Shown: piece after piece, positions 29,147-36,887 of the stretch
Layout of the letters: each line of letters begins with the position of its first letter
Position numbering within the stretch: position 1 is the stretch's first letter
Origin: Verrucomicrobiales bacterium
GTDB taxonomy: Bacteria; Verrucomicrobiota; Verrucomicrobiia; Limisphaerales; UBA11320
NCBI GenBank assembly: GCA_016793885.1
Contig: JAEUHE010000123.1
Location: 1 to 64,000, forward strand
Direction: 5' to 3'
DNA length: 64,000 nucleotides
Made by a program: the position numbers and the translations under genes
Notes under the pieces: generated by a model
What the model saw: the letters and a program-made list of their open reading frames with translations, nothing else
What the model was told of the DNA's origin: nothing
Databases searched by the model: none

Positions 29147-29296
29147 ATGAATCCGTTGTCGTTTCTGCTGTTTTACTTTGCTGGGTGGATGAACCGCCAC
29201 CGCCGACAGCAAGCCGCCATCGAATACCTGCAGGAAGAGTTACGAATTCTCCGGGAGCAATTGGGCAAACGTCCTCCCTTTAAGGATCCCCAGCGC
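29147..29296 (+). pseudogene. Transposase N-terminal fragment
   Basis: About 50 codons match the opening of integrase-core transposases: a hydrophobic start, then NRHRRQQAAIEYLQEELRIL, REQLGKRPPFKDPQRRR. The frame then runs into the inserted repeat block and loses similarity. The distal half of the same gene type lies 600 bases downstream. Confidence 0.7.
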
Positions 29297-29377
29297 CGAA
29301 GGACCGTGTGCTTCTCTTGCCTCCTTACTCCCGGCGCTTCGAGTGAAGGCGTTGTCCCTAGATTTCTAAAGACTCAA

Positions 29378-29547
29378 TTTACGGGCACCAAAACGGGCAC
29401 CAAACGGTTCAGTTGGGTTAGGTTGAGTTCAGATGAGTTAGCTTGATTTGCTGAGGAAAATGAGGCATTGTGACCTGGTTCGAAGGTCGTAGGCGGACGA
29501 TTCCGACCCTCGCCTCCAAATTTTCGCTACGCGAAAATTTGCCGCGC
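29378..29547 (+). repeat. Direct repeat shared with 8648-8820
   Basis: This block begins with the doubled ACGGGCACCAAA unit and ends in the AAATTTTCGC-tac-GCGAAAATTT hairpin. See the copy at 8648. A separate inverted repeat, CCCGCTGC (29773-29780) with GCAGCGGG (29796-29803), lies further right inside relic B and has no counterpart in relic A. Confidence 0.7.
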
Positions 29548-29890
29548 CATAGCCACTGGCGAAGGCGGGCTACGCTGAACTCCCGAAACCTGCAGAGGTC
29601 TCCTGAATCGTTAAAGCAGGCGTCGTCGGCCGTGGCCTGGCTGGCGGTTTCACCTTTGTCCTTTGCTGCGGTCTTGGTGTAGGCATAGCAGTGTTCACTG
29701 GTTCATCCGCTCTCACCGAGAAGTCTGTTGCTGAAAATCTTTCCAGAGTCCGTCTCTCAGGAATTCAAATCACCCGCTGCGCTGCCGTGCTTCGAGCAGC
29801 GGGCGATTTCAATGGCCTCAGCAAGATCCTTGGATGTTCCTCTACTGACACGAAGGGACTCCTCGACCATGTTGTGGCTCCTATCTCTTA

Positions 29891-30217
29891 ACTGATCAGT
29901 TCCGAGAGACCTTGAAGACCGCTGGAGTAGAGTCCCTGAGCCTCCCCGTGCGGTCACCCAACTTGAATGCTTATGCGGAGCGTTTCGTGCGTACGATCAA
30001 GGAGTCGTGTTTGGACAACATTATCCTGTTTGGCGAGTCGTCCTTGCGAGAAGCAGTTTCTCAGTTCGTTGAACACTATCACCAGGAAAGAAACCACCAG
30101 GGGCTCGAGAACAAAATCATCCGACCTGAGTTCGCGCAGTTCCCAGCGGAAGGATCGCTGCATCGTCGCAAAAGGCTCGGCGGGCTCTTGAACTACTACT
30201 ACCGACAAGCCGCATGA
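29891..30217 (+). pseudogene. Transposase C-terminal fragment
   Basis: This fragment encodes TDQFRETLKTAGVESLSL, PNLNAYAERFVRTIKESC and the terminal GGLLNYYYRQAA of an integrase-core transposase. It is better preserved than the 9313-9624 copy. The catalytic core upstream is absent, so it is inactive. Confidence 0.8.
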
Positions 30218-30255
30218 AAATAGGCTCGTTCGAGTTTGTGGAACCTACGGGGTTG

Positions 30256-31191
30256 CTACACCGGAATCCTCACGATTTCCACCGAGCAGTGCGCCCGCGT
30301 AGCCACGGCGGAGGCGAGGCTGCCGAGCGTGCGGTGTTCGCCGTGCTCCAGTCCGTGCGCGCCGAGGAAAATGCAGTCGGCCTTCCAATCCTCGGCGTGT
30401 TGGAGCAGCAACTGTTTCGGGTCGCCGTCGAAGATGTGCGTTTCGAGGTCGAGTTTGGCTTTGCGCATCAGCGTCGCGAGGTTTTCAACGGCGCGGCAGA
30501 CCCACTCACCGCCATCGGCGTCGTGCTGCTGAATCCAGTCCTTGGCCCAATGCGTGGGCAACGCTGCCGCCGTCTTGAGGCGCGAATCAATTGCAGTGAC
30601 GAGTTGGAACTGTGTGTGCGGCGGCCAGCGACGGGCCGTAACGGCGTTGACTGCTGCCTCCGAATCGCGCGAACCGTCCACGGCCACGATGATGCGTGGA
30701 TGCGGGTGCGTCGAGAGGCGGGGTGGCCGCGCGATGCGCACCGAGCAGCGCGCCTCGTTGGCGACCTTGTGCGAGACGCTGCCGAGGAAGAATCGTTCCA
30801 TCACCGAACGGCCATGCGAGCCGACGACAATCAGGTCGGCCTTCCACTCGTCGGCCCTTTTCAGAATGCCCCTCGCGGGGGAATCGCCCACGGCCAGCGC
30901 CGTCACGCTCCATTTGGGGAACAGCGCACGAAGTCGCGTCGCCGCGCGCTCGGCCTGGGCGCGGCAATCGGTCTCGACGGCCTGCCACGCCGCTTCGCGG
31001 GCGCGGCGCAACGCCAGCGGTAAACGGTCGTGCGATTTAGCGTCGTGGTGCCCGGCTTCGAGTGGCAGCCAGACTTCGGCGACGGTGATGACGGTGGCGT
31101 CGAGTTTAGGCGGCAGCCCGGCGAGGGAGAGTTCGTCGATGGCAGCATCGGCGCAGCCGGAATTGTCGTAGGCAATGAGGATTCGTTTCAT
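30256..31191 (-). CDS. Universal stress protein, two UspA domains
   Basis: This protein of about 311 residues has two tandem Usp folds. The first opens MKRILIAYDNSGCADAA and ends with a nucleotide-binding loop, VVGSHGRSVMERFFLGSVS. The second opens RIIVAVDGSRDSEAAV and ends FLGAHGLEHGEHRTLGSLA. The G-x2-G-x9-S type motif suggests ATP binding in domain 1. The start at 31191 is preferred because the fold begins there. It is the last gene of a minus-strand run of stress genes and ends next to the IS relic. Confidence 0.88.
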   Translation of the reverse strand: MKRILIAYDNSGCADAAIDELSLAGLPPKLDATVITVAEVWLPLEAGHHDAKSHDRLPLALRRAREAAWQAVETDCRAQAERAATRLRALFPKWSVTALAVGDSPARGILKRADEWKADLIVVGSHGRSVMERFFLGSVSHKVANEARCSVRIARPPRLSTHPHPRIIVAVDGSRDSEAAVNAVTARRWPPHTQFQLVTAIDSRLKTAAALPTHWAKDWIQQHDADGGEWVCRAVENLATLMRKAKLDLETHIFDGDPKQLLLQHAEDWKADCIFLGAHGLEHGEHRTLGSLASAVATRAHCSVEIVRIPV

Positions 31192-31256
31192 GGGGCAATG
31201 GCGGTTTGGCGACGGTGGGGCGCGGTGGTGTGTGGGCAAGTCTGCGACTGGACGAG

Positions 31257-31634
31257 TCATGTCTGCCTTGGTGCGGGTTGCCGGGGAATGTCACGCAGGC
31301 CACCGAGCAAGGTTGCGGTGTGGAAGGGCCGTTCCAGAATGGTGCGGCAGGAGTTGCGGTCGAACGGCGTCAGGTCTACCGGCGGCGTGACCGTGACCAC
31401 GAACGGCACGCGCGAATTACAGGCATGGAGAAGTTTGAACGTGGCGAGGCCGTGGAGAATGGGCGCGCGCAGGTCGATTGGGTTGGCGGGGAACAACGCG
31501 ACAGCCTCACGGCAGTCGCGCGCCGGCAGCACGACGTAACCGCCCTGCTTCAGCACGCGGCGCAGGGATTGGCCGGCAGCGCGGCCGCGTGCCATGAGCA
31601 GGATGCTCGGCTTGTTGTCGGAGCTCGTCGGCAT
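31257..31634 (-). CDS. Receiver-like protein lacking the phospho-acceptor
   Basis: This protein of about 125 residues has the outline of a CheY receiver (ILLMARGRAAGQSLRRVLKQ, YVVLPARDCREAVAL). The strand that should carry the phosphorylated aspartate reads NPIDLRAPILHG with no Asp at the expected place, and the acidic pair near the N-terminus is also absent. It is therefore a pseudo-receiver, or degenerate. It lies between the hibernation factor and a Usp gene, transcribed with them. Confidence 0.6.
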   Translation of the reverse strand: MPTSSDNKPSILLMARGRAAGQSLRRVLKQGGYVVLPARDCREAVALFPANPIDLRAPILHGLATFKLLHACNSRVPFVVTVTPPVDLTPFDRNSCRTILERPFHTATLLGGLRDIPRQPAPRQT

Positions 31635-31639
31635 GTTTT

Positions 31640-32002
31640 TCAAGCGCGGGACGTGGCTGATACGCCCGACCACCGGCTGGTCAGTGCGGGGTGTTGCCGG
31701 TTGGTCTTCGCGCGCGTGACCTGTTTGGTTTTGCGCCGCTCAATTTGCCCTTTGAGGTTCTTGAAGACCTTGAGCCACGCGGCTTGCATCGTGTGGCCGT
31801 GCGCCGTCGCATGGATGTCCGGTCCGGGCACGGCCAGATGCACATGCGCACCGAACGCGGGCGCAGCGTCCCGCTGGTGATCCAGCACCACTTCAGCGGA
31901 GGTGACGGGGATGAGGCTCTGCAACCGCTCCAGTTGTTGCTCCAGCCAGCGGCGCAGATTGGCATGCGCGTTGAGGCCGCGAACTCGGAATTTGATGTTC
32001 AT
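31640..32002 (-). CDS. hpf: Ribosome hibernation promoting factor / RaiA family
   Basis: This 120-residue protein is of the short HPF/YfiA (sigma-54 modulation) family, which binds the ribosome decoding region and keeps ribosomes inactive in starvation. It shows the family opening MNIKFRVRGLNAHANLRRWLEQ, SAEVVLDHQRD, then HVHLAVPGPDIHATAHGHTM and the basic helix KVFKNLKGQIERRKTK. It lacks the C-terminal dimerisation domain of long HPF. Its place amid Usp genes fits a dormancy role. Confidence 0.8.
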   Translation of the reverse strand: MNIKFRVRGLNAHANLRRWLEQQLERLQSLIPVTSAEVVLDHQRDAAPAFGAHVHLAVPGPDIHATAHGHTMQAAWLKVFKNLKGQIERRKTKQVTRAKTNRQHPALTSRWSGVSATSRA

Positions 32003-32172
32003 AGGTGTGATCTTGCTTTTAGTTGTGGTGAATCAAAGCGTAGAGAGGGACAGAGCGCGGTGCCGTGAGTCTGCCCACGACTCAGAAAACGGCCGGCGCG
32101 TCGGCCAAGGGCGCCCATCTCTCCTGGGCGAATGGGAAATGGCGTGGGGCCGCCAATTTGTAGGAAGCGGTT

Positions 32173-32392
32173 TCATCGGCGATCCCGTCCGGTCAGCAGT
32201 GGCAGCAGATGCCACACGAAATAAAACACCCACGAAATGAAAGCGGCCACACACGTCCAGGCCGCCGCGTTCAGCACTCGGATGACCGTTGCTGAATTCG
32301 GGGCCGCGCTGGACGAAACCCATCTTCGTCAGCACGAGTCTGACGAGCCGCGAGAGGTCGAACTTCAGCAGGAGGGTGATGAGATTGCTCAT
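32173..32392 (-). pseudogene. Possible small membrane protein gene with frameshift
   Basis: An ATG at 32392 opens a short frame (MSNLITLLLKFDLSRLVRLV). In the next phase the sequence encodes a strong membrane helix, WTCVAAFISWVFYFVWHLLP, ending LLTGRDRR before a stop at 32173. Joining the two frames would give a 70-residue membrane protein. It may be a real frameshift, a sequencing error, or chance. Position between Usp and hpf in the same direction supports a real gene. Confidence 0.35.
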
Positions 32393-32400
32393 GGCAAGAA

Positions 32401-33441
32401 TTACTCCGGGATACTCAAGACGGGACACGGCCCGGTGCGCACGATGCGTTCGGCGGTGTGGTCGCTGGCCAGCCGCTCCCACCAAGTGTGGTGATGCGTG
32501 CCCTGCACGATGAGGACGGCGGTGAAGCGTTCGGCGGCCGTGGCGACGAACGGCCCGGCCGGCGCGCCCACTTGCACCACGGTGTCCACCGCGAGAGTCT
32601 TGGGAACGTCCGCCACAGCCCACTCGGCCAGTTGCGTTTCCGCTTCGCACCGCAGCGCCTCGTGATCGGGAGGTATCTCGACCATCTCCGGCGCGACGCA
32701 CACGACATGAACGGCGGCGAGGTGAAAGAGTGTGAGTTTCGACCGCGCGGGCAAGGCAAGGGTGACAGCGTATCGCAGGGCATTCCGGGACGACTGCGTG
32801 AAGTCCACGGGGACAAGAATGTTTCTCCAACTCGCTGGCGCTGACGCCAGTGATGGGTTGCCGTTGAGCAGGAACTCCTGCCGCACGGTGAGCACGGGAC
32901 AGGGGGCGCCGCGCACGACCCGCTCGGCGATGCTGGGCTTGAGCATCTGCTGGATGCTGCTGGGGCCCTGGGTGGACAAGACGATGAGGTTGATGCCGAG
33001 CCACCGGGCCGTTTCCATCACTTGGCGAACGGGTTCCCCGGACCGAACCAAGGTTTCTCCACGATGCGGCGTTGGAACAAACCGCCGGCTGATGCGTTCG
33101 AGTCTGCGGGCGGCGTGCTCGACGGAATCCTCGTGCGAGGGAAGGACGGCGGTGCTGTCAAAGCCGCGGGCGAGTGCGTCGAATTCTGCCACATGAAGCA
33201 GTGAGATTTCGGCGGTGAAGTAGTTGGCCAGTGCGATGGCGCATTTCAAAGTGGCGACCGAAGCATTTGAAAAATCGGTCGGCACGAGAATTTTCCCCAG
33301 CTTGAGAGCCGGGCCAGGAAGACGTGAATGGACTTGATCTTCCGGCCTACCCGGCAGTGTGCGAATGGATTCATCCTGTTCGCCGGTCAGGGCTGGTGCA
33401 AATTCGACCGGCCGCGTGGAGCGTGGAGCGAGAGCTTTCAT
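32401..33441 (-). CDS. Universal stress protein, two UspA domains
   Basis: This protein of about 346 residues has two Usp domains after a 45-residue linker. Domain 1 begins LGKILVPTDFSNASVATLK and domain 2 begins WRNILVPVDFTQSSRNALR. Each ends in a nucleotide-loop-like segment (STQGPSSIQQMLKPSIAERV; GTHHHTWWERLASDHTAERI) that departs from the strict G-x2-G ATP motif. The start at 33441 is supported by GGAG about nine bases ahead. It is one of several Usp genes in this minus-strand run. Confidence 0.88.
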   Translation of the reverse strand: MKALAPRSTRPVEFAPALTGEQDESIRTLPGRPEDQVHSRLPGPALKLGKILVPTDFSNASVATLKCAIALANYFTAEISLLHVAEFDALARGFDSTAVLPSHEDSVEHAARRLERISRRFVPTPHRGETLVRSGEPVRQVMETARWLGINLIVLSTQGPSSIQQMLKPSIAERVVRGAPCPVLTVRQEFLLNGNPSLASAPASWRNILVPVDFTQSSRNALRYAVTLALPARSKLTLFHLAAVHVVCVAPEMVEIPPDHEALRCEAETQLAEWAVADVPKTLAVDTVVQVGAPAGPFVATAAERFTAVLIVQGTHHHTWWERLASDHTAERIVRTGPCPVLSIPE

Positions 33442-33467
33442 TGGTTTGTCTCCGGTGGGTTTCCGGC

Positions 33468-33986
33468 TCATTCGTTCAAGCCCCAGCGCGAAGTTGGGGG
33501 TGGGTTGACGTAAGGGGGCGTGGCCCGTCGGCGAATCAATTCGCGGAATTCAGGTAGTTCCGGTAGCGGGTGCCGGAAATCGGCGCGTTGGTTGCAGGCT
33601 CGGCTCTGTCCTTCAGCCTGCGATTCCGCCAGCAGTTCTTCGGCTGTCGCGAGCAGAGCCGGCACATCCAGAGGCTTCTCGGCCAGCGCGCGTGCGCCAT
33701 AGGCTTGTGCCTCATCACCCAGACCCGAGCGACTCGTGATAAGAATGACGGGCAGATAGGGCCGCCCGCCGATTACCTCATGCAGCAACTTGAGGGCGTC
33801 CCAGCCATTGGCCGTGGGCCAGTCCAGGTCCACCAGCGTGAGGTCGATATGGGCCGCGGAAAACTGGTTGGACGCTTCGCGAGCGTTGCGGGCGAGGAGG
33901 ACTTCGTAGTTGGCCAGTTGCAAAGGCGCTCCCAGGCTTTCGAGGGTTTGAATGCTCTCAGTGACAAGCAAGGCAGTTTTTTTCAT
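33468..33986 (-). CDS. Single-domain response regulator (receiver plus short tail)
   Basis: This protein of about 172 residues has a receiver with the phospho-acceptor Asp in IDLTLVDLDWPTANGWD, a downstream Ser/Thr in ILITSRSG and the lysine in EKPLD. There is no output domain, only a proline- and arginine-rich tail. It may act by protein contact or in a phosphorelay. The ATG at 33986 was chosen because the receiver starts there (MKKTALLVTES). It is flanked by Usp genes in the same direction. Confidence 0.8.
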   Translation of the reverse strand: MKKTALLVTESIQTLESLGAPLQLANYEVLLARNAREASNQFSAAHIDLTLVDLDWPTANGWDALKLLHEVIGGRPYLPVILITSRSGLGDEAQAYGARALAEKPLDVPALLATAEELLAESQAEGQSRACNQRADFRHPLPELPEFRELIRRRATPPYVNPPPTSRWGLNE

Positions 33987-34011
33987 GGGTTTTTTTCCGG
34001 TTGTGCGTTGT

Positions 34012-34659
34012 TCACTGGTTGCCCGGTCGCTCAAAAGGGCTGTTGGTTGGTGAGGGTTCGTGGTCTGACTCGGTGTCTCGCCACAGCACGGGGTCCAGTT
34101 CGTCGTCGTCGTCGCCCGGCCGGGCGAGAAAGACTGGGCAGGCTGCGTGCCGGGCCACGTAGTCGGCGGTGCTCCCCAACAGCGCGCGACGGAGGGCGCT
34201 ATGGTTGTGAGCAGCGAGAAGGATCAGGTCGATGTCCAGCGTCTCGGCGGCGTGAACGATCTCAGGGCCCGGTTTGCCCGAGCGCCCGAGCGGCTTGACC
34301 GGCAGGTCTGCGGGCAATTCGCGCCGCGCCAACTGACTCAACTGTTCCACCGAGTCGGAGGCGACTTCGTCAGCCGGTTTCGTAATGAGTCGGCTGTCGA
34401 GGTCGTTCAGGAACATCCCCCGCTCCAGCACATGCAGCAGGTAAATTTGGCTGCCGAACTGGCGCGCCAGCCGCGTGGCGTAGCGCAACGCCGACAGCGA
34501 CGCCGACGTGAAGTCAACCGGCACGAGGATGCGACGCAGTTGTAGGCGCGTGTCTTCAGTGCTGCTGGGGTCATCGAACCCGCGCGAGTCGTGTGGCGTA
34601 GTCGGGCGGTCGAAAGTAAAAGAGTTGGAAAGTAGCCGTTCATTTAGGATGGTTTTCAT
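34012..34659 (-). CDS. Universal stress protein, single domain
   Basis: This protein of about 215 residues has one Usp fold, opening LRRILVPVDFTSASLSAL with LLAAHNHSALRRALLGSTA near the end. The second glycine of the ATP motif is replaced by Ser, so nucleotide binding is uncertain. An acidic tail (GDDDDELD) follows. The start at 34659 has AAGGA about nine bases ahead. Confidence 0.85.
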   Translation of the reverse strand: MKTILNERLLSNSFTFDRPTTPHDSRGFDDPSSTEDTRLQLRRILVPVDFTSASLSALRYATRLARQFGSQIYLLHVLERGMFLNDLDSRLITKPADEVASDSVEQLSQLARRELPADLPVKPLGRSGKPGPEIVHAAETLDIDLILLAAHNHSALRRALLGSTADYVARHAACPVFLARPGDDDDELDPVLWRDTESDHEPSPTNSPFERPGNQ

Positions 34660-34691
34660 GGCTTCGTTTCCTTTCATACGCTTGACCATAA

Positions 34692-34967
34692 TCAATCTGA
34701 GCCTGGGCAAGGTTGGGGCGGGCTGACCAGCAGCCAACGGCCCAGCCGGACGAGTCGCGTGGTCTTTTCACTGGCGATCGGAAAGTTCCTCGTCGTTTCG
34801 GCGCGCGCGGCAGTTGAGGAATCCACAAACGCGAGGCTGCCGGCTCGGACGGAGCAATGCAGGCTGAGGTCCGGCGGAGGCTCCGGTCCCGGATGCGGGT
34901 GAGATGTCGCCGCGATGTGTTCGAAGGACAAGGTGGTAAACGATTTCAAAGTGATTTGAGTTTTCAT
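34692..34967 (-). CDS. Small hypothetical protein
   Basis: A 91-codon frame starts MKTQITLKSFTTLSFEH, with a proline/histidine-rich middle and no known domain. It lies in the same direction, 32 bases ahead of a Usp gene, and diverges from the LysR-type regulator. Its beginning looks like other small proteins heading stress operons, but no ribosome binding site is clear and it may not be translated. Confidence 0.35.
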   Translation of the reverse strand: MKTQITLKSFTTLSFEHIAATSHPHPGPEPPPDLSLHCSVRAGSLAFVDSSTAARAETTRNFPIASEKTTRLVRLGRWLLVSPPQPCPGSD

Positions 34968-35062
34968 TTTTATGAGTCACGGTTTGTTTCTTGATAAAAC
35001 GTGGAGGGACCTGCGGAATTCGACCAATACTGATTTCCGAATTTACTCTTAGGAAAACTGGA

Positions 35063-35079
35063 ATAGGCTCAAAGCCTAT
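35063..35079 (+). promoter_or_regulatory. Perfect palindrome overlapping the nhaR-like start codon
   Basis: ATAGGCT-caa-AGCCTAT is a seven-base perfect inverted repeat whose right arm ends inside the ATG at 35078. It could be an operator for autoregulation or an mRNA hairpin that hides the start codon. Confidence 0.5.
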
Positions 35080-35977
35080 GGAATGGCTGAACTACCATCA
35101 CCTGCTCTATTTTTGGAAGGTCGCCCGGGAAGGCAGCATCCTCATGGCGTCCGAGAAGCTACGCGTCTCGCAGCCTTCCATCTGCGCACAGTTAAAATCT
35201 CTGGAGGAGGCGTTGGGCGAAAAACTTTTTCGGCGCAGTGGACGTAACCTGGTGATGACGGAGACGGGGCAGTTGGTCTTCGGTTATGCGGAGGAGATTT
35301 TTTCCCTCGGCAGCGAGTTGTTAAACGCGGTGAAGCAAGGCACCGCCCAGCGCGCATTGAAGCTGAACGTGGGCGTTGCCGATTCCGTTCCGAAGCAGGT
35401 GGCCAGCGCCATTCTCAAACCGGTGTTCAACCTGCCCATCCCGGTGCATGTGGTGTGTCGCGAGGGCAAGGTGGAGGACTTGCTCTCGCAACTGGCCGCG
35501 GTGCGGCTCGACATTGTGCTGTCCGATGAACCTGCCTCGACGGGGCTGCCGTTCAAGACCTTCAATCACCTCCTGGGTTCATGCGGCGTGACGTTTTGTG
35601 CGATGCCGGAGCTGGCGAAGCGACTGCAGAAGGGTTTTCCGAAATCTCTGAACGGCGCTCCGGCGCTGTTGCCGACGCAGAATACCAGTCTCCGACGGTC
35701 ATTGGAGAAATGGTTCCAGTCCCTCGACATCCGCCCGCGCATTGTGGCGGAGTTTGAGGATGGTTCGCTGATGAAGTCGGTGGCCAGGGGAGGGGGAGGA
35801 TTCATCCCGGTGGCCTCCGTCGTGGCAGACGAAGCCGTGGAGCGATACAAGTTCAGGGTCATCGGCGCGACGGAAAAATGTACTGACCAGTTCTACGCCA
35901 TCACCGCCGAACGGCGGCTCACGCATCCGGCGGTGATTTTGATGACGGAGCAGGCACAGAAGTCTCTTTTTCGCTGA
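35078..35977 (+). CDS. nhaR: LysR-family transcriptional regulator, NhaR-like
   Basis: This 299-residue protein has a LysR winged helix (MEWLNYHHLLYFWKVAREGS, EKLRVSQPSICAQLKSLEEALGEKLF) with the NYHHLLYFW opening typical of NhaR, the activator of the Na+/H+ antiporter gene in enterics. A substrate-binding domain covers about 95-295. The ATG at 35078 is preferred to one 87 bases upstream because NhaR proteins begin here. It is divergent from the minus-strand stress genes and may control either side. No nhaA gene is present in the window, so its effector is unknown. Confidence 0.8.
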   Translation: MEWLNYHHLLYFWKVAREGSILMASEKLRVSQPSICAQLKSLEEALGEKLFRRSGRNLVMTETGQLVFGYAEEIFSLGSELLNAVKQGTAQRALKLNVGVADSVPKQVASAILKPVFNLPIPVHVVCREGKVEDLLSQLAAVRLDIVLSDEPASTGLPFKTFNHLLGSCGVTFCAMPELAKRLQKGFPKSLNGAPALLPTQNTSLRRSLEKWFQSLDIRPRIVAEFEDGSLMKSVARGGGGFIPVASVVADEAVERYKFRVIGATEKCTDQFYAITAERRLTHPAVILMTEQAQKSLFR

Positions 35978-36378
35978 AAGGGCAGGCCGACAACTCCTAC
36001 CGTCACGCGTAGAGTTGGCGTCAGATCAACAATTCCATTTTATGGAAGTGTTGGCTACACTACTTGTAATGGTCGAATGTTCATGGTCCCGCTAACTTGG
36101 AGATGCGATGGGTGACCCGACTCGATACAGGAAGCAGGCGGGGACGCGGGACAGGGTCCGGACGGGTGAAGTGAGCGTGCGCCTCAGTGGCCTGGATAGT
36201 TGAGAACCTGAGGCGGCTCCGAGATTGCCAACCGCTTCAGGACGACTGAGGGGTGACGGGGACAAGTCAAGCCGGGCCGAGCAAAAGATGTCGAGGAGTG
36301 ACCAAGATTCAGGGAGTCCTCCAAGTGCGGTCGCTGTTGCACTATCGAGTCGAACCACGCGAAAGCCGAAGTGACGCT
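35978..36378. other. Intergenic stretch with a small palindrome
   Basis: There is no gene in these 400 bases. TTCCAT-ttt-ATGGAA (36033-36047) is a perfect inverted repeat 55 bases after the regulator's stop; it could be an operator or weak terminator. The rest shows nothing recognisable. Confidence 0.4.
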
Positions 36379-36852
36379 ATGAAAACCAGGTCAGTGCAAT
36401 TCACATCCGTGAGCCGAAGCGAGACCAGAATGTCGAAACAGCAACTCGTTCTCATCGAGTTCACGCCCCCAAGCGGGTTTACGGTGCGCATTGCCGACGG
36501 AGCTCAGCTACGTGTCGCCGGAAGTAGAGAGCGCCGGGTAGACGGCGATGAGAAGCGCTTTGGAGAAACTTGCAGAACTGTGCCAGCAGTAACTCGGCGC
36601 GAAGCGTCTCTGCCAGGCCAGCGAGCGCGTGGGCGTGCCGTGGCACGAAATAACCACCGCCCCCAAGAGTACGGTGTCGATCCTATCATCATCTCGACCC
36701 ACGGCCGCACCGGTCTAAAGCCTTTGCTCCCCGGGCGCACCGCCGAGCGGGTCGTGCGTCATGCGCCGTGTCCGGTGCTGGTTGTGCGCGAGTGCGAGCT
36801 TGATTTCGCCGATGGCCGTCTTCTCCCAGCTATGCCTAAACGTGAGTGTTGA
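36379..36852 (+). pseudogene. Degenerate universal stress protein gene
   Basis: The C-terminal 45 codons are a good Usp end (YGVDPIIISTHGRTGLKPLL, TAERVVRHAPCPVLVVRE). Upstream the Usp pattern continues only in another phase: EKLAEL then, after a stop, LGAKRLCQASERVGVPWHE. The gene has thus lost frame at least once, and its N-terminal domain strand is not recognisable. It sits directly before an intact three-domain Usp gene. Confidence 0.65.
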
Positions 36853-36887
36853 AATCACCCGGTACCGACTGAACACCTACATAAGCC

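Larger units (their letters stand above)
29048..30242 (+). mobile_element. Insertion-sequence relic B, right end truncated at the island boundary
   Basis: This is a second copy of the rearranged element. The left terminal repeat AGTGTCC (29048-29054) is present. Codons for the transposase N-terminus (29147-29296) are followed by the 170-base shared block (29378-29547), then unrelated sequence, then the transposase C-terminus to 30217. The right end reads GTGGAACCT instead of the GTGGACACT of relic A, so the terminal repeat is broken at about 30242. Immediately beyond it the GC-rich survival island starts. Both relics have the same orientation. Confidence 0.65.

Noticed and set aside
30214-31023. 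269-codon plus-strand frame opposite the Usp gene
   Set aside because: It is a mirror of the Usp coding sequence, with no family resemblance and an arginine-rich composition.
32033-33004. Long minus-strand frame of 323 codons overlapping the two-domain Usp gene
   Set aside because: Composition is arginine- and proline-rich with no domain, and it lies in another phase of the clear Usp gene. Only its part near 32173-32392 is discussed, as a possible small gene.
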